The position numbers and the translations under genes were made by a program. A stretch of DNA of 64,000 bases, taken from NCBI RefSeq assembly GCF_014648435.1, contig NZ_BMRC01000022.1:100592-164591 (forward strand), written 5' to 3'. Positions 33,254 through 41,656 of this stretch are shown here, piece after piece (the first letter of the stretch is position 1; each line of letters begins with the position of its first letter). The notes under the pieces are model-generated. The model did not search any database and was not told the origin of the DNA. It worked only from the letters and a program-made list of their open reading frames with translations. The stretch comes from Nonomuraea spiralis. Its GTDB lineage: Bacteria > Actinomycetota > Actinomycetes > Streptosporangiales > Streptosporangiaceae.

Positions 33254-34078
33254 GTGAGAGTCATCCCAGCCCTGCTCGCGGCGAGCGCCGGCGTCCTCCT
33301 GCTCAACGCCCCGGCCACCGCCACGACGAAGGCCATGAGCGAGCCCACAGCGGAAGAACTGAGGGCGGCGCCGATCGCCGAAGAGGCGGAGACCGAGGTC
33401 AAGCTCGCGATGCTCCGCTACGACAACGGGCTGACCGTGGAGTTCAACGACAGCCGGCCCTCCGGCGACGTGGGCATCGTCCAGACCGCCTTCATCGGCC
33501 GCTCCGGCCTGTTCGCCCGCGACAGTGGCGACAGCTTTCTCGAGACCTACCTGAAGATCACCCCGGTCTCGGTCGCGGTCCCGCAGCGGCTGGTGGAGGC
33601 CCATGGCACCAAGCCCCTGCCGGCTGAGCTGCGGCGCCGGACGGTCACCAAGGAACCGGTGGAGGTCGACGGCCTCGCCACCCCCGCGGTCCCGACCATG
33701 TCCGGCGCGGTCAACTGCAACAAGACCTACTACCCCTGGTACCACTGGCGTGACGTGGGCCACCCCGGCATGCTGCCCAGGGACTCCTACTCCTCCAGCT
33801 ACGGCGGCAAGTACGTGAAGGCCGACAGCTGGCTCGTCAATTGTCTTTCGGCCGGCAACCCGCCCCAGATCGCCGCCCACCATCGGCTCTTCTACTTCAA
33901 CAACTTCCTCAGCAAGTGGGCGGAGCAGAGTGACACCCTGGTGTACCCGGGGCAGGAGCAGCACGTCGAAAAGGGCATCGTCAACCGCTACCGCAGGATC
34001 ATCCAGGACGACACCTGGGGCTCCGACCCTGGCTACCTTTCCTGCACGTACACGCGCGAGGGCCGCTTCCACGACTGA
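33254..34078 (+). CDS. Secreted hypothetical protein
   Basis: 274 residues from GTG 33254 with GAGGAGA upstream. Signal peptide VIPALLAASAGVLLLNAPAT. The mature part has a first segment with a cystatin-like or propeptide feel (EVKLAMLRYDNGLTVEFNDS) and a second segment rich in Tyr, Trp and His (NKTYYPWYHWRDVGHPGMLP, HHRLFYFNNFLSKWAEQSDT) with three cysteines (VNCNKTYY, LVNCLSAG, LSCTYTRE). I do not recognise the family. It is divergent from the large SARP-type regulator, 90 bp apart, and may be controlled by it. Confidence 0.75.
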   Translation: MRVIPALLAASAGVLLLNAPATATTKAMSEPTAEELRAAPIAEEAETEVKLAMLRYDNGLTVEFNDSRPSGDVGIVQTAFIGRSGLFARDSGDSFLETYLKITPVSVAVPQRLVEAHGTKPLPAELRRRTVTKEPVEVDGLATPAVPTMSGAVNCNKTYYPWYHWRDVGHPGMLPRDSYSSSYGGKYVKADSWLVNCLSAGNPPQIAAHHRLFYFNNFLSKWAEQSDTLVYPGQEQHVEKGIVNRYRRIIQDDTWGSDPGYLSCTYTREGRFHD

Positions 34079-34185
34079 GCCCTGCCGATGCCGATCCACC
34101 ACGAACGAGACAGGCACCCGCTCCCAGGTATGGATGGGCCGAGCGAATCGTATTTCGATGGTGAAGCTACCTGGCGGGACGTGTG

Positions 34186-35382
34186 TCAGTCTCCGAAGTC
34201 GTCTTCCCGGAGAACCGGGGCCGGCGCAAGTTTCAGGCGCACGGTCACCGTCAGCCCGCCTTCTTCGCGTGGTTCGGCCACCACCGTGCCTCCATGGGCT
34301 CGGGCGGTGGCACGCACGATGGACAGGCCCAGCCCGGTGCCGCGGTCGGAGCGCACCCGGTCGGCTCGCAGGCGGCGGAACGGCTCAAAGATCGTTTCCA
34401 GGTCGTAGGCGGGCACGACCGGGCCGCTGTTGGCCACGGACAGCTCCGCTTCGCCGTCGCTCAGCCTGGTCGTCACCCAGACCTCGCCGCCCTGGAAGTT
34501 GTGCCTGATGGCGTTCTCCACGAGATTCTGCGCCAGCCGTTCGAGCAGGACGGGATCGCCCTTGCTCGGCGCGGGCGCCAGCGCCTGGTGCAGGACGATG
34601 CTCTTGGCGTCGGCCTCCTCGCCGGCGTGGTCGACAACGTGGGAGGCGACCTCGGACAGGTCCACGGGCTGATGGCGTTCCAGGACGGGCCTGTCGCTCT
34701 CGGCCAGCGCGAGCAGGCCGTCGATGAGACGCTCGTGCCGGGTGTTGACGACCAGCAGTGATTCGCCGAGCCGCTGGGCGTCAGGGGTGGCGTCGGGCCT
34801 GCGCAGAGCCACGTCCACCAGCGTCCGGTTGATCGCCAGGGGGGTGCGCAGCTCGTGCGAGGCGTTGGCGATGAACCGTTGCTGCACGTCGAAGGCGTGC
34901 GCCAGGCGGGCGAGCATCAGATCGAAGGTGTCGGCCAGGTCCTTCACGTCATGGTTGGAGCCGGCGTAGGCGATGCGCTCGGCGAGGTTGTGGCCGTGGG
35001 CGACCCGCCGCGCGGTGTCGGTGACCTGGTAGAGGGGCTTGAGGACGCGCCCGCTCACCACCCAGCCCGCAATCGTGGCGAGTGCCCCCAGCAGGACGAC
35101 GACCAGCCCGGCCTGGAGGAGGAAGCGGGTCATCGTCGCCTGCTCGTAGTTCTGCTGGGCGTTGAGCACGTCCCGCTTGGAGACCTTGACCAGCACCACC
35201 TTTCCGCTCGGTTCCAGGACGGCGTGGCTGGGCAGGAACTCGGGGGCGGCCTGCAGCCTGAGGCGGGTGTCGTCCAGGATTCCCCGGACGATCAGGAAGC
35301 TGACGCCCAGCACCAGCAGGCCTGCGATGAAGAAGATTCCGCTGTACAGCAGCGTGAGCCGCAGGCGGACGGACAGCTTCAC
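34186..35382 (-). CDS. Sensor histidine kinase, OmpR/PhoQ-like
   Basis: 398 residues from GTG 35382, overlapping the response-regulator stop (GTGA). Two membrane helices (LTLLYSGIFFIAGLLVLGVS and LLQAGLVVVLLGALATIAGW) flank a short outer domain of about 60 residues. A HAMP region, then HisKA with the phospho-acceptor in ANASHELRTPLAINRT, the N-box (LVENAIRHNFQGG) and the G-box (GTGLGLSIVRATARAHGG). Cognate to the regulator at 35379-36035. The divergent lipoprotein and ABC export genes are the probable targets, in the manner of peptide-sensing cell-envelope systems. Confidence 0.92.
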   Translation of the reverse strand: MKLSVRLRLTLLYSGIFFIAGLLVLGVSFLIVRGILDDTRLRLQAAPEFLPSHAVLEPSGKVVLVKVSKRDVLNAQQNYEQATMTRFLLQAGLVVVLLGALATIAGWVVSGRVLKPLYQVTDTARRVAHGHNLAERIAYAGSNHDVKDLADTFDLMLARLAHAFDVQQRFIANASHELRTPLAINRTLVDVALRRPDATPDAQRLGESLLVVNTRHERLIDGLLALAESDRPVLERHQPVDLSEVASHVVDHAGEEADAKSIVLHQALAPAPSKGDPVLLERLAQNLVENAIRHNFQGGEVWVTTRLSDGEAELSVANSGPVVPAYDLETIFEPFRRLRADRVRSDRGTGLGLSIVRATARAHGGTVVAEPREEGGLTVTVRLKLAPAPVLREDDFGD

Positions 35383-36035
35383 GGGATCCGGTACCCCACT
35401 CCCTGGACGGTCTCGATGACCTGAGGCTCGCCCAGCTTGCGGCGCAGGCGCATCATCGTCACCCGCACGGTGTTGGTGAAGGGGTCGGCGTTCTCGTCCC
35501 AGGCCTTCTCCAGCAGTTCCTCTGCGGATACGACGGTGCCACCTGCCTTCAGCAGCTCGGCGAGCACGGCGAACTCCTTGCGGGCCATCGCGACGTGGCG
35601 CCCGTCGCGGTAGACCTCGCGGCGGGCCTGGTCGAGCCGGATCCCCGAGCGTTCCAGCTGCGGCGGGGCGGCGCGCGAGGCGCGGCGGCCCAGTGCGTGG
35701 ATGCGGGCCAGCAGCTCATCGAAGGCGAACGGCTTGATGAGGTAGTCGTCGGCGCCCAGCGACAGCCCCGAGACCCTGGACGGTACGTCCGCGGCGGCAG
35801 TGAGCATGAGAACGCGCACAGCGCATTCCGATCCGACCACTGTCCTGGCGACGTCGTCACCGTGCACGCCAGGCAGGTCGCGGTCCAGGACGAGCACGTC
35901 ATAGTCGTGGACGCCGAGCCGTTCGAGCGCGCTCTCCCCGTCATAGGCGACATCCACGGCCATCGCCTCGGCACGCAGCCCTTCGGCGATCGAATCCGCG
36001 AGCATCTCCTCGTCCTCGACGATCAACACGCGCAA
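35379..36035 (-). CDS. OmpR-family response regulator
   Basis: 218 residues from TTG 36035, which has GAGGGAC at good distance. The receiver domain starts LRVLIVEDEEMLADSIAEGL, with the phospho-acceptor Asp in YDVLVLDRDLPGVHG and Lys in YLIKPFAFDELLARI. The winged-helix output domain ends TMMRLRRKLGEPQVIETVQG, VGYRIP. It sits first in the operon, with the kinase following by overlap. CATAAC direct repeats with 11-bp pitch in the divergent promoter region are a likely binding site. Confidence 0.92.
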   Translation of the reverse strand: MRVLIVEDEEMLADSIAEGLRAEAMAVDVAYDGESALERLGVHDYDVLVLDRDLPGVHGDDVARTVVGSECAVRVLMLTAAADVPSRVSGLSLGADDYLIKPFAFDELLARIHALGRRASRAAPPQLERSGIRLDQARREVYRDGRHVAMARKEFAVLAELLKAGGTVVSAEELLEKAWDENADPFTNTVRVTMMRLRRKLGEPQVIETVQGVGYRIP

Positions 36036-36080
36036 GAGAGTCCCTCTTTCATCTGGAGCTGCCAAACCTGCCGAATGCGG

Positions 36081-36097
36081 CATAACCCCGACATAAC
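36081..36097. promoter_or_regulatory. OmpR-type direct repeat, likely response-regulator site
   Basis: CATAAC at 36081-36086 and 36092-36097, exactly 11 bp apart, lies between the two-component operon and the lipoprotein/ABC operon. The one-turn spacing is typical of OmpR/PhoB-family tandem sites. Confidence 0.5.
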
Positions 36098-36175
36098 ACG
36101 ATTGTGTAACTGCGATGTTAGGGCGATCTGGATCTACTCAACTCGCATTCACCGTCAGCCGGATCGAGGGGATCC

Positions 36176-36616
36176 ATGAAGAAGCTCACCGCCCTGCTCC
36201 TGCTCGCCTTGGCCACCGCGTGTTCCGGAGGCGGCACGCAGGCCTCACCCCAGGCCCAGCAGTCGCTCTACGCCTCCGATGCCGAGGTGAAGTTCGCCCA
36301 GTGCGTACGCGACAACGGCGTCGACGACTTTCCGGACACCGTCGGCGATGAGGGCTACACCATCAAGGACCTCGCCGCTTTCGACAAGGCCCAGCAGACC
36401 TGCGCCAAGTGGCGGGAGGCCGGGGGGCTGGCCAAGAAGGTCGACGCCGCCTACATCGACGCCGTGACCAAGTTCGCCAAGTGCATGCGAGAGCGCGGCA
36501 TGCAGGTTCACGACCCCGACCCCAAGACCGGCAACTACCAGGTCAACGTCAACGACAAGGACCGCGCGGCCTTCGAGAAGGCGCAGAACGAGTGCCGTCA
36601 CCTGCTGCCTCGATGA
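36176..36616 (+). CDS. Lipoprotein of unknown function
   Basis: 146 residues from ATG 36176 (GAGGGG upstream). Signal peptide MKKLTALLLLALATACSGGG with lipobox L-A-T-A-C, so the Cys is lipidated and the protein is held on the outer face of the membrane. The mature part contains two related segments, VKFAQCVRDNGVDDFPD and TKFAKCMRERGMQVHDPD, each F-A-x-C-x-R-x-x-G, an internal duplication. Its stop overlaps an ATG of the next frame. In actinomycetes such lipoproteins are often found beside HlyD-like and MacB-like genes. Role unknown. Confidence 0.82.
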   Translation: MKKLTALLLLALATACSGGGTQASPQAQQSLYASDAEVKFAQCVRDNGVDDFPDTVGDEGYTIKDLAAFDKAQQTCAKWREAGGLAKKVDAAYIDAVTKFAKCMRERGMQVHDPDPKTGNYQVNVNDKDRAAFEKAQNECRHLLPR

Positions 36617-36627
36617 AAGGAACAGAG

Positions 36628-37653
36628 ATGAAGCGCATGCTCGTCGGCCTGGCCGCCACCGCGGTTGTGGTGACGGGAACCGCCGCCGCCCTGTCCATGG
36701 GCGGCAAGAGCGACACGGCCGCCGCTTCGCCGCCACCACAGGCCACGGCGGACATCGTCCGGGGTGGCCTGACCGACACGACCTCGCTCTCCGGCAAGAT
36801 CACCTTCACCGGAGAGCAGGCCGTGCGCGGTCACATCGCCGGGACGATCACGGCGGTGGCCGCCCCTGGCCGGGTCCTGCGTCAGGGTCAGGCGCTCTAT
36901 CGCGTGGACCGCAAGCCCGTCGTGCTGATGTACGGCAAGCTGCCGCTCTACCGGCCGCTCCGCCAGGGCGTCAAGGACGGGCCCGACGTCCGCCAGCTGG
37001 AGAAGGCGCTGAAAGCGCTCGGCCACGGCAAGGACGTCACCATCGACGACCGGTTCTCGTGGGCCACCGCTCGTGCCGTACGGGCATGGCAGAAGCGCGC
37101 CGGCCTCCCGCAGACCGGAGTCGTGGACGCCGAGCAGGTCGTGTTCCTGCCATCGAAGATCAGAATCGCGAAGGCGGACGTGGCAGTCGGCGACAGCGTC
37201 TCACCCGGCCGCCAGGTGTTCACGGTGACCGGCACCGATCGCCTCGTCCACCTCGACCTCGACGTCGCCGACCTTGCGCTGGCCAGGAAGGGCGCCATGG
37301 TGAAGGTGGAGCTGCCCGGCGGCGGCACGGTCGCCGGGAAGTTGGTCACGGTCGGTGCGGTGGCCACGTCGCGCGAGGGCGACGCCACCATCGACGTCGG
37401 CGTCCGGCTCGCCAGGATCAAGAGTGGGCTCGCTGACCAGACGCCCGTCACCGTGCTGCTGGAGAGCATCAGCAGGCGCAACGTCCTGAGCGTCCCCGTC
37501 GAGGCGCTGCTGGCCACCGCCGACGGCGGTTATGGAGTGGAGATCGGTGGCCGCGTGGTCCCGGTCAAGACCGGTGCGTACGGCGGAGGGCGTGTCGAGA
37601 TCTTCGGCCCTGGGCTGGAACCGGGCATGAAGGTCGGGGTGCCGGCCACATGA
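36628..37653 (+). CDS. Membrane-fusion (HlyD/MacA-like) protein with peptidoglycan-binding domain
   Basis: 341 residues from ATG 36628 (AAAGGA upstream; ATG 36613 overlaps the preceding stop). An N-terminal membrane helix (MLVGLAATAVVVTGTAAALS) is followed by a lipoyl-like hairpin (GTITAVAAPGRVLRQGQALY). Between its halves sits a PG_binding_1 domain (GPDVRQLEKALKALGHG ... RAVRAWQKRAGLPQTGVVDA). The adaptor barrel (VGDSVSPGRQVFTVTGT; VPVEALLATADGGYGVEI) completes it. This is the Gram-positive version of a MacA-type adaptor, placed directly before the ATPase and permease genes with ATGA overlaps. Confidence 0.88.
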   Translation: MKRMLVGLAATAVVVTGTAAALSMGGKSDTAAASPPPQATADIVRGGLTDTTSLSGKITFTGEQAVRGHIAGTITAVAAPGRVLRQGQALYRVDRKPVVLMYGKLPLYRPLRQGVKDGPDVRQLEKALKALGHGKDVTIDDRFSWATARAVRAWQKRAGLPQTGVVDAEQVVFLPSKIRIAKADVAVGDSVSPGRQVFTVTGTDRLVHLDLDVADLALARKGAMVKVELPGGGTVAGKLVTVGAVATSREGDATIDVGVRLARIKSGLADQTPVTVLLESISRRNVLSVPVEALLATADGGYGVEIGGRVVPVKTGAYGGGRVEIFGPGLEPGMKVGVPAT

Positions 37654-38312
37654 TCATTGAGGTCGAGAACGTCAGGAAACGCCACAACGACACTGTCGAA
37701 GCGCTGCGTGGCGTGAACCTGAAGGTCGCCGAGGGAGAGTTGCTGGCCATCATCGGCCCGTCCGGATCGGGCAAGTCGACGCTGCTCAACCTCCTGGGCA
37801 CCCTGGATCGCCCCACATCCGGCACCGTCCGCGTCGCCGGGCACGACGTCAGCACGCTGACCGATCGTCAGCTGTCCGCCCTGCGCGCGCTGCACCTGGG
37901 CTTCGTTTTTCAGCAGTTTCACCTGGCCGCTGGGATCCCGATCCTCGACAACGTCGCTGACGGCCTCCTCTACGCGGGACGTCCACTGGCCGAACGCCGC
38001 GAACGCGCCCGGGCGGCGCTGGAACGCGTCGGCCTCGCTCACCGGCTGGACCACCGTCCGCACCAGCTGTCCGGCGGCGAACAGCAGCGCGTGGCCATCG
38101 CCCGAGCCGTCGTCGGCGACCCGCCGCTGCTGCTCGCCGACGAACCCACCGGCAACCTCGACTCCGCCTCGGGCCGGCAGGTGCTCGCCATCCTGCGCGA
38201 GCTGCACACTGCGGGCACCACCATCGTCATGATCACTCACGACATGGACATCGCTCAGTGGTGCCCGAGACGGGTCCGCATCCAGGACGGCAGCATCGGG
38301 GAGGACGCATGA
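37650..38312 (+). CDS. ABC transporter ATP-binding protein, MacB/LolD type
   Basis: 220 residues, ATG 37650 overlapping the adaptor stop. Walker A IGPSGSGKSTLLNLLG, Q-loop FVFQQFHLAAG, signature LSGGEQQRVAIARA, Walker B LLLADEPTGNLDS, switch His in VMITHDM. The LDRPTSGTVRVAGHDVS stretch marks the LolD/MacB class, which powers mechanotransmission instead of classical import or export. It works with the permease downstream and the adaptor upstream. Confidence 0.94.
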   Translation: MIIEVENVRKRHNDTVEALRGVNLKVAEGELLAIIGPSGSGKSTLLNLLGTLDRPTSGTVRVAGHDVSTLTDRQLSALRALHLGFVFQQFHLAAGIPILDNVADGLLYAGRPLAERRERARAALERVGLAHRLDHRPHQLSGGEQQRVAIARAVVGDPPLLLADEPTGNLDSASGRQVLAILRELHTAGTTIVMITHDMDIAQWCPRRVRIQDGSIGEDA

Positions 38313-39499
38313 CCTCGCTCGCACCCGCCCGCCTGCGGCCACGCGACGTGGCCAGGGTCGGCGCCGCGGGCCTGCGGGCCAGAACATCGCGCGTGGTGAT
38401 GTCCGCGCTCGGCATCGCCATCGGCATCGCGACGATGATCTCGGTGATCGGCATCTCGGCGTCCGGCCAGGAGCAGCTGTTGCGTCAGCTCGATCAGCTC
38501 GGCACCAACCTGCTGCGGGTGGAACCCGGCAAGGCGCTCATGGGCGACCCGGTCAAGCTGCATCCGGACGCCGCGCTCATGGTCCGCAGGATCTCCGGCG
38601 TCACCGACGCCAGTGTCACCGGCACCGTGGACGCGAGCGTCCGCAGGACCGACCGTATCCCCAAGGAGGACACCGGCGGGCTGACCGTCCAGGCCACCTC
38701 CCTGGACCTGCTGAGCACACTCGATGGACACATGGGCGCCGGACGCTGGTTCGACGAGGCGATCGCCCGTCAGCCCGCCGTCGTCCTCGGCTCGGTCGCC
38801 GCCCAGCGGCTCGGCGTCGGCCGTACCGGAGTGCAGGTGTGGGTGGGCGACCGGTGGTTCGCCGTGACCGGGATCCTCGCCTCGATGCCGCTCGCCCCGG
38901 AGATCGACCGTGCCGCGCTGATCGGATTCCCGGTCGCGCAGGAGCGGCTCGGATTCGACGGTCACCCCACCACCGTGTACGAGCGGTCGAGCGAGGAATC
39001 GGTGGAGCAGGTCGCAGGCATGCTCGCGCGGACGGTCAGCCCGGAGCGACCGTACGAGATCGCGGTCTCCCGCCCGTCGGACGCGCTGGTCGCCCGCGCG
39101 GCCGCTGCGGGCACCTTCACCAACCTCCTGCTCGGACTCGGCGCAGTCGCACTGCTCGTCGGCGGCGTGGGCGTGGCCAACACGATGGTGATCTCGGTGC
39201 TGGAGCGCCGCAAAGAGATCGGGCTACGTCGCGCGCTGGGCGCCACACGCGGGCAGATCAGAATCCAGTTCCTGACAGAGTCGCTGCTGCTGTCGGCGCT
39301 CGGCGGAGTGGCAGGGCTCGCGCTCGGCGGACTGGTGACCACCGGGTACGCGCTGTGGCAGGGCTGGCCACCCACGGTGCCCGCGTGGGTGCTGGCCGGC
39401 GCCTTCGCCGCCACGCTGGCCGTCGGCGCGATCGCCGGGATCTACCCGGCGATCAGGGCCTCCCACCTGCCTCCCACAGTGGCCCTGGCATCCAGCTGA
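38309..39499 (+). CDS. ABC transporter permease, MacB/FtsX type
   Basis: 396 residues from ATG 38309 (ATGA overlap with the ATPase gene). One N-terminal helix (VVMSALGIAIGIATMISVIG), a large outer domain of about 220 residues, and three C-terminal helices (NLLLGLGAVALLVGGVGVAN and others). The coupling motif GLRRALGATRGQIRIQFLTE is typical of MacB/FtsX. With the ATPase and adaptor it forms a tripartite complex that moves substrates or signals at the outer face of the membrane, such as antimicrobial peptides or lipids. The linked two-component system supports a cell-envelope stress role, by inference. Confidence 0.93.
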   Translation: MTSLAPARLRPRDVARVGAAGLRARTSRVVMSALGIAIGIATMISVIGISASGQEQLLRQLDQLGTNLLRVEPGKALMGDPVKLHPDAALMVRRISGVTDASVTGTVDASVRRTDRIPKEDTGGLTVQATSLDLLSTLDGHMGAGRWFDEAIARQPAVVLGSVAAQRLGVGRTGVQVWVGDRWFAVTGILASMPLAPEIDRAALIGFPVAQERLGFDGHPTTVYERSSEESVEQVAGMLARTVSPERPYEIAVSRPSDALVARAAAAGTFTNLLLGLGAVALLVGGVGVANTMVISVLERRKEIGLRRALGATRGQIRIQFLTESLLLSALGGVAGLALGGLVTTGYALWQGWPPTVPAWVLAGAFAATLAVGAIAGIYPAIRASHLPPTVALASS

Positions 39500-39561
39500 C
39501 ACCATGACCGGCAGACCTTGGTACGTCGGGCAGGCGAGCCGTCACTCGACGTGGATGCGGG

Positions 39562-40554
39562 TCACTGCCGCCGGTGAAGCAGGCCGACGCCCAGTCGGGT
39601 GATCTGATGGATGACCATGTTGGCGTGCCGGGTGCTGGTGACGAGCCCGGCCCGCTGGAGCACCTGGGCGTGCGCGCTGGCCGATGACAGCGAGGCGCCG
39701 GTCCTGCGGGCGAGTTCGCTGGTGGTGCAGCCGGTGGTGGCGGCGATGCAGCGCAGGACGCGGGCCCGGGTGGCGCCGAGCAGGTCGGGCAGCGCGTCGT
39801 CGGGATCGGGGTCGGGTGTCTCGTGCGGGATCGGGAACACCAGGACGGGCGGCAGGCTGACATCGGCCATCGCGACCGGCGTGAACCGCCCGAAGTAGGA
39901 GGGGATGAGCGTCAGGCCGCGTCCTTGCAGGTGGATCTCGTACCGGCCGGGGGCGTAGTCGGCCTCCAGCACTGGGGGCCGCCACCGCATCGACGGCCCG
40001 AGGCTCGCGAGCATCGCCTCCACGCCCTGGTCGGTGAGCAGGCGGGTCAGTCTGGCGCGCTCACGTCCCAGGGTGTCCTCCATGTCGGTACGGCGGGAGC
40101 CGAAGGCGACCTGGCAGTACCGCTCGCTCAACCGGGCCAGGCCGCGGATGGACCGGCGGTTGCCGCGGGCCAGGTCGTCCAGCGTCGCGGGCACCGGCGC
40201 GTGCCGGCGCAACTGGTCGACCTCGTGCCGCACCCGCGCCGACGGTGTGTCTGTCAGGACGTCCAAGCCCTGCCGGAACCCGTTCATCGATTCGTACGGG
40301 GTCAGGAAGTCGGGGAAGTACGCCCCGAGCGGCACCAGCTGCACCAGCTGCTCCCGTACCGGTTTGAGCAACCCGGCCTCGGCCAGGTCGGCGCGGGCCT
40401 GCCGCCGCCAGCCGGACAGCGCGCGCACCCCGCCCGGCCGCTGCAGTATGTGCAGGCTCAGCGCCATTTCCCACATCATGTCCGCCCGGCCGGCGATGCG
40501 CACGCGGGCCAGGTCCTCACCGGTGAAGACGATCCGCAAGGTCCCCTTGCTCAT
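39562..40554 (-). CDS. ArsR-type HTH regulator with long N-terminal domain (DUF5937-like)
   Basis: 330 residues from ATG 40554. The first 230 residues open with LRIVFTGEDLARVRIAG and contain LSLHILQRPGGVRALSGWRR, a pattern of actinobacterial regulators with a DUF5937-like sensor part. The winged helix is at the C-terminus: LLGATRARVLRCIAATTGCT ... ASLSSASAHAQVLQRAGLVT, with basic residues TRLGVGLLHRRQ at the end. Small-molecule ligand unknown. An inverted repeat lies 30 bp upstream. A 45-bp fragment of a close relative survives at 25675-25745. Confidence 0.82.
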   Translation of the reverse strand: MSKGTLRIVFTGEDLARVRIAGRADMMWEMALSLHILQRPGGVRALSGWRRQARADLAEAGLLKPVREQLVQLVPLGAYFPDFLTPYESMNGFRQGLDVLTDTPSARVRHEVDQLRRHAPVPATLDDLARGNRRSIRGLARLSERYCQVAFGSRRTDMEDTLGRERARLTRLLTDQGVEAMLASLGPSMRWRPPVLEADYAPGRYEIHLQGRGLTLIPSYFGRFTPVAMADVSLPPVLVFPIPHETPDPDPDDALPDLLGATRARVLRCIAATTGCTTSELARRTGASLSSASAHAQVLQRAGLVTSTRHANMVIHQITRLGVGLLHRRQ

Positions 40555-40583
40555 GATCCAATTTTCGCCCGTCAAGATCACAG

Positions 40584-40599
40584 TCAGATCAAAGTCTGA
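40584..40599. promoter_or_regulatory. Possible operator of the ArsR-type regulator
   Basis: TCAGA-TCAAAG-TCTGA is an inverted repeat (5-bp arms, 6-bp spacer) 30 bp upstream of the regulator start on the minus strand. Autoregulation is inferred from position. Confidence 0.4.
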
Positions 40600-40639
40600 T
40601 CGATAGTGCCGTTGACCTGCGTGTTCCCACTCAGGGCGG

Positions 40640-40805
40640 AATTCCTGGGCCGATTCCGGACGGGAAGCGGTTCTTCGTCATCGTCAACAACGGAAACTAC
40701 GGCCCCGGTCGCGACCACGTGCACTTCGCGTCCGCCCAGATCAGGAACATGTACTGGGGCGGCGAGTGCTGGAGCACGCCTCGGCCGCTACGTCCGCCTC
40801 GGTGA
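40640..40805 (+). pseudogene. Fragment of an unrecognised protein-coding gene
   Basis: One + strand frame reads GGIPGPIPDGKRFFVIVNNG and then NYGPGRDHVHFASAQIRNMY, WGGECWS before running out to a TGA at 40803-40805. The composition is protein-like, but there is no start codon or ribosome site and the end looks frame-lost. It may be the tail of a small secreted protein. Family unknown. Confidence 0.3.
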
Positions 40806-41203
40806 GGAGACCTCCGCCCGCGCGAAGGGGGGCGCCGTAGTACTCGCGGAAGATCGGGCGGATATGGCCCGATAGGCTCCTGCGCCGGGGATCTTCGGAC
40901 TCTGGCAGGAGGCGGCCGGTTGTGCCAACTGCCACGAGAGTGGGCATTACCGCTGGATGTCAGCGACTCCGCCGCTATGCGCGATGGTGGAGCTTGTTGA
41001 CGATCCTGCGATCCGCACTCTTCGAATCGGAAACGATCTGTCCTGGAATTCGTTCCATGACAGGTGTTTCGGAAAAGGGTTACCGGGACGAGTTGCGAAA
41101 CGTAACATCCCGAGGATGGAAATCAGAGGCGATCAGCACTGCAGCGGGCTCGCCATGGCGTGGCGCGCTACGCAGGCTGACCCTCGCGACATCCGGAGGG
41201 ACG
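40806..41203. other. Intergenic region without recognisable gene
   Basis: No frame with convincing protein character was found. GC is lower than in neighbouring genes, with several AT-rich patches near 41000-41110. The right edge holds the ribosome site GGAGGG of the next small gene. Confidence 0.3.
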
Positions 41204-41491
41204 ATGAGCGACCCCATCTGCTCCATGTGCCAACGACCGTACGACCCCGAGTTCATGACAGGGCTGCCCTGTCGCGTCTTCAGCTACGAGGACGTCGTGA
41301 CTCCGGGCTGCCCGGCACAGCAGCACATGATGGCGAAGCTGAATGAACAGGCCCGCGGAACCCCGTCGACGGGGGGATGTCTCATGCTCATCCTGGCGCT
41401 GCCCCTGCTGTTGATGCTGAGGTGCGGGCGGTCGGCGAGCAGGGTGTTGAGCTTGATGAGCCCTTCACGGTGTAGGCCACCCGGCCCTTGA
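41204..41491 (+). CDS. Small protein with CxxC motif and C-terminal hydrophobic segment
   Basis: 95 residues from ATG 41204 with GGAGGG six bases upstream. The N-terminus has a CxxC pair (DPICSMCQRPYDPEF) and two more Cys (GLPCRVFSYEDV, TPGCPAQQHMM), so a zinc ribbon is possible. A hydrophobic stretch (GGCLMLILALPLLLMLRCG) could anchor it in the membrane. The last 20 residues look random. A hairpin CGCACGA / TCGTGCG at 41503-41522 follows. Family unknown. Confidence 0.5.
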   Translation: MSDPICSMCQRPYDPEFMTGLPCRVFSYEDVVTPGCPAQQHMMAKLNEQARGTPSTGGCLMLILALPLLLMLRCGRSASRVLSLMSPSRCRPPGP

Positions 41492-41502
41492 GCGCTGACC
41501 TT

Positions 41503-41522
41503 CGCACGAGAACGATCGTGCG
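41503..41522. terminator. Short hairpin, possible terminator
   Basis: CGCACGA (41503-41509) and TCGTGCG (41516-41522) form a 7-bp stem with a 6-base loop, 12 bp after the small CxxC gene and in the gap before the convergent IMP dehydrogenase gene. Confidence 0.4.
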
Positions 41523-41656
41523 AGGGCGGCCCCAGGGCAGAGGTGACAGGCGGCCGGTTGCGAACGCCTCCGCAACCGGCACCGCGCCGAACCAAGTGCC
41601 CCCGCTGCCTCCAGGCCCCTCCGGCCGGTGGTCTTCGCGTCGGACTCAACGGCTTG

